DNA from: Paulinella micropora
Lineage: Eukaryota; Cercozoa; Imbricatea; Euglyphida
Length of the DNA stretch: 22,231 bases
Assembly (NCBI GenBank): GCA_009731375.1
Contig: BJOX01000078.1
Location: 701,143-723,373, forward strand
Direction: 5' to 3'
Shown here: positions 16,881-22,231 of the stretch, in pieces
Position numbering within the stretch: position 1 is the first letter of the stretch
Layout: each line of letters opens with the position of its first letter
Position numbers and translations under genes: made by a program
The notes under the pieces: model-generated
Seen by the model: only the letters and a program-made list of their open reading frames with translations
The model's database searches: none
Told to the model about the DNA's origin: nothing

Positions 16881-17136
16881 TAGACTGTCGAACAGTCTCG
16901 AAACTCCATCTGCTTACTGGGCCCTCTGTAATGGAGGTGGGAGCTCGTTCTGCAAGGGGCGCTTTATGGAACGAGCCCTGGCCCCGCCTGGTACTAGGGA
17001 GCTTTGGTATTGCCTGTATCAGCCCCTTCCGTGCAAACATCACGGCTTAGCTGGGCATCGGGTTAATACTTTACCCACAGACTTCCTGGTTGACGAAATC
17101 AGAAGCTCCTTTTTTCTGACATTAGTCGATATTTCA
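16881..17136 (+). mobile_element. retroelement-like family B, copy 3 (most complete)
   Basis: It runs from TAGACTGTCGAACAGTC to TTAGTCGATATTTCAT with no gap and then passes into TATATCTATC repeats. It contains the segment missing in copy 1 (TATTGCCTGTATCAGCCCC to ATCACGGCTTAG). No domain is visible. The near-identity with the other copies points to recent activity or local duplication. Confidence 0.7.
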
Positions 17137-17164
17137 TATATCTATCTATCTACCTATCTATCTT

Positions 17165-17201
<37 letters not shown>

Positions 17202-17202
17202 A

Positions 17203-17239
<37 letters not shown>

Positions 17240-17277
17240 ATCTATCTATCTATCTATCTATCTATCCATCTACCTAC

Positions 17278-17312
<35 letters not shown>
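17137..17312. repeat. (TCTA)n microsatellite with TTTC variants
   Basis: It lies between family B copy 3 and the acceptor TTTGTTCTAG of the next exon. Confidence 0.95.
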
Positions 17313-17313
<1 letters not shown>

Positions 17314-17322
17314 TTGTTCTAG

Positions 17323-17364
17323 CGGTACCTATTTTACCTCTAGTAGCTCCGGTGGGATTTACAG
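17323..17364 (+). CDS. candidate exon, SGTYFTSSSSGGIY
   Basis: The 42-nt exon lies between TTTGTTCTAG and GTCGAC, in phase 2 at both ends. Ser/Gly/Tyr-rich composition fits the gene. The donor GTCGAC is weak, as at 15870. A further AG at 17420 (CACGGCAG) followed by T AGC TCC ATG might begin another small exon, but its end is unclear. Confidence 0.45.
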
Positions 17365-17373
17365 GTCGACAAG

Positions 17374-17410
<37 letters not shown>

Positions 17411-17455
17411 ATCACGGCAGTAGCTCCATGCTATGTATATATTTGTAGTAATGGT

Positions 17456-17487
<32 letters not shown>

Positions 17488-17544
17488 ATATGGCAGTTAC
17501 CTACCCTTGTGTGTATCTTACTAATTTGATTCGTTACTTGCTTG

Positions 17545-17588
<44 letters not shown>

Positions 17589-17767
17589 ACTTACTTACTT
17601 AACTTACTTACTTGCTTACTTACTTACTTGCTTGCTTGCTTACTTACTTACTTGCTTGCTTGCTCACGTGCTTCCTAAGTAAGTAATCAACTTACTCACG
17701 TACTACCTAATATCTATCCATCTATCCATCTATCCATCTATCCATCTATCCATCTATCCATCCATCC

Positions 17768-17814
<47 letters not shown>

Positions 17815-17954
17815 CATCCATCTATCTATCCATCCATCCATCCATCCATCTATCTGTCTATCTGTCTACTATCTATCTATCTATCTATCTATCTATCCGT
17901 CTATCTATCCTTCCATCTATCTGTCTATCTATCTATCTATCTATCTATCTATCC

Positions 17955-18019
<65 letters not shown>

Positions 18020-18029
18020 GCTAGCTAGC
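17365..18029. repeat. (TC)n, (TA)n, (TTAC/TTGC)n and (TCTA/TCCA)n tracts
   Basis: TC units (about 17376-17407), TATA-rich sequence (about 17456-17490), TTAC/TTGC units (about 17530-17700), then TCTA with many TCCA variants to 18020, ending in four TAGC units. A short unique stretch at 17410-17450 holds the possible extra exon start. No gene is evident. Confidence 0.9.
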
Positions 18030-18184
18030 TAGCACTTCCTCTGGCTTACTTACTCTCTTACTCTCTTACTTACTTCCTTGCTTCCTTACTTACTTAACTT
18101 ACTTACTTACTTACTTCCTTCCTCACTCATTTACTCACTTCAACTGCAATGATAGCAGCAGCACTTCTTCTAGCTTATTAACTA

Positions 18185-18223
<39 letters not shown>

Positions 18224-18369
18224 CACTTACTCACTTACTCTTTTACTTACTTACTAACTAACTTAGTTGCTTACCATCTTACTTCACCCCGCGGCAGTTC
18301 TGGCAGCAGCACTTCTAGCTTATTAACTAACAAACTAACTGACTAACTTACTTACTCACTCACTTACTC

Positions 18370-18400
<31 letters not shown>

Positions 18401-18713
18401 CACTTACTTTTTTACTTACTTACTACCTAACTTAGTTGCTTACCATCTTACTTCACCCCGCGGCAGTTCTGTCAGCAGCACTTCTTCTAGCTTATGAACT
18501 AACAAACTGACTAACTTACTTACTTACTCACTCACTTACTTACTTACTTACTTCCTCACTTACTCACTTACTCTTTTACTTACTAACTTAGTTGCTTACC
18601 ATCTTACTTCACCCCGCGGCAGTTCTGGCAGCAGCACTTCTTCTAACGTATTAACTAACAAACTAACTGACTAACTTACTTACTCATTCACTCACTCACT
18701 CACTTACTTACTG

Positions 18714-18744
<31 letters not shown>

Positions 18745-19480
18745 CACTTACTCTTTTACTTACTTACTAACTAACTCAGTTGCTTACCATCTTACTTCGC
18801 CCCGCGGCAGTTCTTGCAGCAGCACTTCTTCTAGCTTATTAACTAACAAACTGACTAACTTACTTACTCACTCACTTACTTACTTACTTACATACTTACT
18901 AACTTACTTACTATACTTACTTACTTACTACTTACTTACTTATCACTTACTTACTTACTCACTTACTCTCTTGCTTACTAACTAACTTAGTTGCTTACCA
19001 TCTTACTTCACCCCGCGGCAGTTCTGGCAGCAGCACTTCTTCTAGCTTATTAACTAACAAACTAACTGACTAACTTACTTACTCACTCACTCACTTACTC
19101 AATTACTTACTTACTTACTTACTCACTTTTTTACTTACTTACTAACTAACTTAGTTGCTTACCATCTTACTTCACCCCGCGGCAGTTCTGGCAGCAGCAC
19201 TTCTTCTAGCTTATTAACTAACAAACTAACTGACTAACTTACTGACTCACTTACTCACTTACTTACTTACTTACTTACTTACTAACTTACTTACTTACTC
19301 ACTTACTCACTTACTCTTTTACTTACTTACTAACTAACTTAGTTCCTTGCCATCTTACTTGACCCAGTGGCAGTTCTGGCAGCAGCACTTCTTCTAACGT
19401 ATTAACTAACAAACTAACTGACTAACTTACTTACTCATTCACTCACTCACTTACTTACTTACTTACTTACTCACTAACTC
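18030..19480 (+). repeat. tandem array of GSSGSSTSSS-coding units in (TTAC)n
   Basis: A core reading GGC AGT TCT GGC AGC AGC then ACT TCT TCT AGC recurs at about 18292, 18461, 18609, 18796, 19015, 19179 and 19365, with a partial copy at about 18152, at intervals of about 150-220 bp. Each is preceded by TTGCTTACCATCTTACTTCACC and followed by TTATTAACTAACAAACTAAC, with TTAC repeats between. An AG acceptor (GGCAG) precedes TTCTGG, but no GT donor closes the unit, so these are not called exons. The many CTAAC motifs resemble branch points. Confidence 0.75.
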
Positions 19481-19486
19481 ACTTAG

Positions 19487-19546
19487 CTCAACCAGCGGCA
19501 ATTACGGATCTACCTCGACCAGTGGCAATTATGGCAGCAGCAGCAG
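19487..19546 (+). CDS. candidate exon, STSGNYGSTSTSGNYGSSS
   Basis: The 60-nt exon lies between CACTTAG and donor GTATGCATG, in phase 2 at both ends. It contains two SGNYGS units. The acceptor is preceded by TTAC and TCAC repeats, which form a natural pyrimidine-rich tract. Confidence 0.7.
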
Positions 19547-19647
19547 GTATGCATGTATGTATGTATGTATGTATTGTCAACGGGATCTTGTTCTGCCTGA
19601 AATATGTACATACATACATACATACATACATACATAAATGCACACAG
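19547..19647 (+). other. 101-nt intron of TATG and CATA repeats
   Basis: It begins GTATGCATG with TATG units, has a unique centre (TGTCAACGGGATCTTGTTC and onward), then CATA units, and ends GCACACAG. The two ends are complementary repeats (TATG against CATA) and could pair, bringing the splice sites together. Confidence 0.6.
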
Positions 19648-19767
19648 CACCACCTCCAGCGGCAATTACGGGAGCAGTAGTGCCACCAGTGGCAATTACG
19701 GGAGCAGCAGTGCAACCAGTGGCAATTACGGCAGTACCACCACCAGCTCCAGCGGGAATTATGGCAG
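19648..19767 (+). CDS. candidate exon with four SGNYGS units
   Basis: The 120-nt exon lies between GCACACAG and donor GTAACG, in phase 2 at both ends. It encodes STTSSGNYGSSSATSGNYGS and similar units to a total of 39 codons. Synonymous differences between units (GGC/GGG, AGC/AGT, GCC/GCA, TAC/TAT) suggest selection on protein sequence. This is one of the clearest coding exons of the 3' part. Confidence 0.75.
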
Positions 19768-20039
19768 GTAACGATTCAATTATTAGTAGGTATGTAGGTA
19801 GGTAGGTAGGTAGGTGGATAGATAGGTAGGTAGGTAGTTAGGTAGGTGGATAAATAGATAGGTAGGTAGGTGGATAGGTAGATAGGTAACGATTCAATTA
19901 TTAATAGGTAGGTAGGTAGGTATGTAGGTAGGTAGGTGGATAGATAGATAGGTAGGTAGGTAGGTAGGTGGATAAATAGATAGGTAGGTAGGTGGATAAA
20001 TAGATAGGTAGGTAGGTGGATAGATAGATAGGTAGGTAG
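19768..20039 (+). other. intron made of (GTAG)n, no pyrimidine tract
   Basis: It begins GTAACGATTCAATTATTA and consists of GTAG, GATA and GGTG units up to GGTAGGTAG, the acceptor. GTAACGATTCAATTATTAATAGG occurs again at about 19887 inside it, so it is itself a partial duplication. The 3' end is purine-rich. Confidence 0.55.
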
Positions 20040-20072
20040 TACCACCAGCAATTCCAGTGGGAATTATGGCAG
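20040..20072 (+). CDS. 33-nt exon, STTSNSSGNYG
   Basis: Between GGTAGGTAG and GTAACG, in phase 2 at both ends (T ACC ... GGC AG). It matches the end of exon 19648-19767 with small differences, so it is a duplicated exon tail with its intron start. Confidence 0.55.
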
Positions 20073-20146
20073 GTAACGATTCAGTTATTAATAGGTAGGT
20101 AGGTAGGTATGTAGGTAGGTAGGTGGATAGATAGATAGGTAGGTAG
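20073..20146 (+). other. 74-nt intron made of (GTAG)n
   Basis: Starts GTAACGATTCAGTTATTA and ends GGTAGGTAG. Almost all of it is GTAG/GATA repeat. It would be among the shortest introns of the gene. Confidence 0.5.
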
Positions 20147-20179
20147 TACCACCACCAGCTCCAGCGAGAATTATGGCAG
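20147..20179 (+). CDS. 33-nt exon, STTTSSSENYG
   Basis: Between GGTAGGTAG and GTAACG, in phase 2 at both ends. GAG (Glu) replaces GGG (Gly) relative to its neighbour. Otherwise it is the same duplicated exon tail. Confidence 0.55.
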
Positions 20180-20441
20180 GTAACGATTTCATTATTAATA
20201 GGTAGGTAGGTAGGTGGGTAGGTAGGTATGTAGGTATGTAGGTAGGTAGGTAGGTAGGTGGATAGATAGATAGGTATGTAGGTAGGTAGGTGGATAGATA
20301 GATAGGTAGGTAGGTAGGTAGGTGGATAGATAGATAGTTAGGTAGTACCACCACCACCTCCATAGATAGATAGGTATGTAGGTAGGTAGGTGGATAGATA
20401 GGTAGGTAGGTAGGTAGGTGGATAGATGGATAGGTAGGTAG
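20180..20441. repeat. (GTAG)n with a truncated exon copy
   Basis: GTAACGATTTCATTATTA starts the tract; GTAG, GATA and TATG units follow. At 20346-20361 the exon start TACCACCACCACCTCC appears after GGTAG but breaks off into ATAGATAGATAGG, where a TAG stop occurs in frame. This copy is not functional. Confidence 0.75.
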
Positions 20442-20473
20442 TACCACCACCACCTCCAGTACGCCAGCAGAAG
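20442..20473 (+). CDS. possible exon, [11 protein letters not shown]
   Basis: It follows GGTAGGTAG and reads T ACC ACC ACC ACC TCC AGT ACG CCA GCA GAA G before GTACAT. The phase would be 2 in and 1 out, which does not fit the Gly/Ser/Tyr frame of the next exon (20874). It may be skipped or decayed. Confidence 0.35.
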
Positions 20474-20477
20474 GTAC

Positions 20478-20478
20478 A

Positions 20479-20540
<62 letters not shown>

Positions 20541-20634
20541 CCTATCTATCTATCTATCTACCTATCTATCTATCTACCTATATATCTATCTATCTATCTA
20601 TCCATCTATCTATCTACCTATCTATCTATCTAGA

Positions 20635-20670
<36 letters not shown>

Positions 20671-20685
20671 CATCTATCTATCTAC

Positions 20686-20740
<55 letters not shown>

Positions 20741-20817
20741 CCTATCTATCTATCTATCTACCTATCTATCTATCTACCTATATATCTATCTATCTATCTA
20801 TCCATCTATCTATCTAC

Positions 20818-20870
<53 letters not shown>

Positions 20871-20871
20871 C
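20478..20871. repeat. (TCTA)n microsatellite with an internal 200-bp duplication
   Basis: TCTA units carry TACC, TATA and TCCA interruptions. The pattern of interruptions at about 20561-20620 is repeated 200 bp later at 20761-20820, so a block of microsatellite was duplicated. Confidence 0.9.
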
Positions 20872-20873
20872 AG

Positions 20874-20897
20874 CGGGCATTATTACGGCAGCAGCAG
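20874..20897 (+). CDS. candidate 24-nt exon, SGHYYGSS
   Basis: Between TATCCAG and donor GTACAT, in phase 2 at both ends (C GGG CAT TAT TAC GGC AGC AGC AG). The sequence is like SGNYGS units. TCTA repeats supply the upstream pyrimidines. It is the last exon with two splice sites that I can support. Confidence 0.5.
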
Positions 20898-20920
20898 GTA
20901 CATATTGCAGGCAGCAAAAG

Positions 20921-21098
20921 ATACATACATACATACACATACATACATACATACCTGCATGCATACATACATGCATACATACATACATACATGCATGCAT
21001 ACATACATACATGCATACAGCATATGCATGCATACATACATACATATATACATACATACATACATACATACATACATACATACATACATACATACATA
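20921..21098. repeat. (CATA)n microsatellite
   Basis: CATA units with CATG interruptions fill the sequence after the last supported exon. Confidence 0.95.
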
Positions 21099-21106
21099 CT
21101 ATGCAG

Positions 21107-21125
21107 CAGCCTCCAGCGGGAATTA

Positions 21126-21126
<1 letters not shown>
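21107..21126 (+). pseudogene. exon fragment reading SSGNY that runs into ATT repeats
   Basis: GCCTCCAGCGGGAATTAT matches the SSGNYG core. After AATTAT comes TGTTATTATT instead of GGC, so an ATT tract has grown from the Asn-Tyr codons. An AG precedes it, but in phase 2 the frame is wrong and no donor follows. Confidence 0.5.
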
Positions 21127-21189
<63 letters not shown>

Positions 21190-21205
21190 CATTATTATTA
21201 TTATC
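21127..21205. repeat. (ATT)n microsatellite
   Basis: A near-pure ATT tract with one ATC, starting within the exon fragment. Confidence 0.95.
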
Positions 21206-21310
21206 CCTGAAAGGTGTTGAAGGGGGTGGGGGGTTTGGGGGGAGGGGGAAAATGAAAATTGTGTACCCCCCCCCCCCCNNNNNNNNNNCCCCCCACCCCC
21301 CCACCCACCC
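21206..21310. other. G-rich then C-rich sequence around a 10-N gap
   Basis: GGGGGTGGGGGGTTTGGGGG-type sequence is followed by long C runs on both sides of the gap (21279-21288). G-quadruplex potential is evident, but the C runs beside a gap suggest unreliable assembly. Confidence 0.7.
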
Positions 21311-21330
21311 CATTTCGGCACCCCTGTCGG

Positions 21331-21664
21331 AATAAATCATGGTTTGTGGGAACGAGGAGGAGTTCGGAGCTCATATTTGCAGGGTGCCACAGACTCGATC
21401 TTGATGCTGATATGATTTTTTTGGAATTCACGCAAATATTGCGTTAGGGGAGTGTCCTGAATGCCGAAATTCCTTGTTTTTTCGGTCCTTTTTTGCACCC
21501 CCCATCCCTATAAATCATGGTTTGCGGGAACCAGGAGGAGTTGGGAGCTCATATCGGCAGGGTGGCTAGCCCCAGACTCGGTGTTGATGCTGATATAATT
21601 TTTTTGGAATTCACGCAAATATTTGCGTTAGGGGAGTGTCCTGAATGCCAAATTTCCTTGTTTT
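21331..21664. repeat. two diverged copies of a 178-bp unit
   Basis: TAAATCATGGTTTG...GGAGGAGTT...GGAGCTCATAT...TTGGAATTCACGCAAATATT and GGGGAGTGTCCTGAATGCC occur at 21333 and again at 21511. Small indels and substitutions separate them. No coding potential was seen; the unit is probably part of a transposon or satellite. Confidence 0.8.
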
Positions 21665-22150
21665 AGCAGTACTTGCCGGTGCCTCCGGCGATTGAACGTA
21701 CCCTGTCGACGGGGAAGGGGGGGTCCGGAGGGCCCTCTCCCCGAGAACCCCAGCCCTGTGATAGTACGTACCCGTTCTGGTCGCGGGTGGCACCCACACT
21801 TGAAAATTGAGGTTTTTTGCCACCAGGCGCCCTTTGCGGCACCTCCGGCAATTCAACGTACCCTGTCGAAGGGAAAGGGGGGCTCCGGGGGAGCCCTGCG
21901 ATTGTACGTTCTGGTCGCGGGTGCACCCACACCTGAAATTCAGGTTTTTTTGCCACCAGGCGCCCTTTGCGGCACCTCCGGCAATTCAACGTACCCAGTC
22001 GAAGGGAAAGGGTGGGTCTGGGGAGCCCTGCGATTGTACGTACCCGTTCTGGTCGCGGGTGGCACCCACACCTGAAAATTGAGGTTTTCTGCCACCAGGC
22101 GCCCTTTGCGGCACCTCCGGCAATTCAACGTACCCTGTTGAAGGGAAAGG
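21665..22150. repeat. tandem repeat of about 133-160 bp, four copies
   Basis: The unit has CACCTCCGGCAATTCAACGTACCC, GAAGGGAAAGG, GCCCTGCGATTGTACG, TTCTGGTCGCGGGTG and TTTGCCACCAGGCGCCCTTTG. Its CCTCCGGC(A/G)ATT point falls at about 21687, 21847, 21980 and 22119. Long overlapping frames on both strands come from lack of stops in GC-rich sequence and are not called genes. Confidence 0.8.
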
Positions 22151-22155
22151 GGGCG

Positions 22156-22196
<41 letters not shown>

Positions 22197-22231
22197 CCAA
22201 AAAGGGGAAAAAAAGGGGGGGGGGGGGGGGG
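22151..22231. other. poly-G terminus, probable sequencing artefact
   Basis: About 80 bases of almost only G, with CCCCCC and A runs, end the window. Such tails are typical of no-signal reads in two-colour sequencing and of collapsed contig ends. Confidence 0.75.

Noticed and set aside
18292-19395. A CRISPR-like array
   Set aside because: The units are irregularly spaced, coding-like and in a eukaryotic context with TTAC microsatellites; spacers are repeats, not unique sequence.
21611-22200. Overlapping frames in both strands at the right end
   Set aside because: GC-rich tandem repeats with few stops; the same peptide recurs in different frames and one ends in poly-Pro from the poly-G artefact.

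Overview
This is a eukaryotic nuclear window from a draft assembly. It has GT-AG splice junctions, a tRNA-like SINE head, foldback (MITE-like) elements, retroelement-like fragments and four N gaps (2871-3048, 3918-4409, 10672-10681, 21279-21288). Simple repeats fill an extraordinary share of it: TTA, GATT/GATC, TTTC/TTTA, CT, CATA/TATG, AACAT, TCTA, GTAA/TTAC and GTAG. The species cannot be named from sequence alone. The mixture of SINE, MITE and retroelement pieces with small symmetric exons is most like an animal, perhaps a marine invertebrate. That is a guess.

The main result is a candidate + strand gene made of many small exons set in these microsatellites, running from at least 297 to 20897. 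It encodes a low-complexity protein rich in Gly, Ser, Tyr, Thr, Gln and Asn. Neither its start nor its stop was identified. The 5' part (297-338, 1144-1752, 3699-3770, 4822-4867, 5348-5414, 7313-7371) encodes GYGSSSTGYG and YGQQ-type sequence. The middle part (9437-13918) carries repeated [17 protein letters not shown] modules, mostly as 75-nt exons. The 3' part (15825-15869, 17323-17364, 19487-20897) encodes SGNYGS-type sequence. Exon phases follow on from one another without a break (1-1, 1-1, 1-1, 1-2, 2-0, 0-2, then 2-2 throughout). This is the strongest sign that the exons belong to one reading frame. Joined, they would give about 2.2 kb of coding sequence. The composition resembles FUS/EWS-type prion-like domains and also structural Gly-Tyr-Ser proteins. 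No RNA-binding domain or other folded domain is visible.

Layout. 1-1143: first exon, GATT/GATA repeats, degenerate exon copies and foldback element copy 1. 1144-1752: the large GYGSS exon. 1753-4821: introns with TTA, CT and CA repeats, a SINE head, a 488-bp-spaced direct repeat, two gaps and foldback copy 2. 4822-7371: small exons, an AACAT array, and an inverted-repeat block that scatters exon fragments on both strands. 7372-9420: a 496-bp tandem repeat of transposon-like sequence ending in a palindrome. 9420-13920: SYGGQ modules separated by TCTA or GTAA+TCTA tracts. 13000-14900: TATG tracts with twelve INGGQSSQSTY-like fragments. 15000-17300: SYDGQK micro-units, TCTA tracts and retroelement-like family B. 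17300-20900: further exons, a TTAC array and GTAG introns. 21200-22231: C-rich and G-rich low-quality sequence and two tandem repeat families, ending in poly-G that is probably an artefact.

Two features deserve attention. Several introns consist almost only of two microsatellites that provide both splice sites: a GTGCGTAAG donor running into GTAA repeats, and TCTA repeats ending in CTAG as acceptor. Four other modules lack a donor and are joined directly by TCTA tracts of 72, 87, 96 and 96 nt. All four are multiples of three and open in the module frame, so those microsatellites may be translated.
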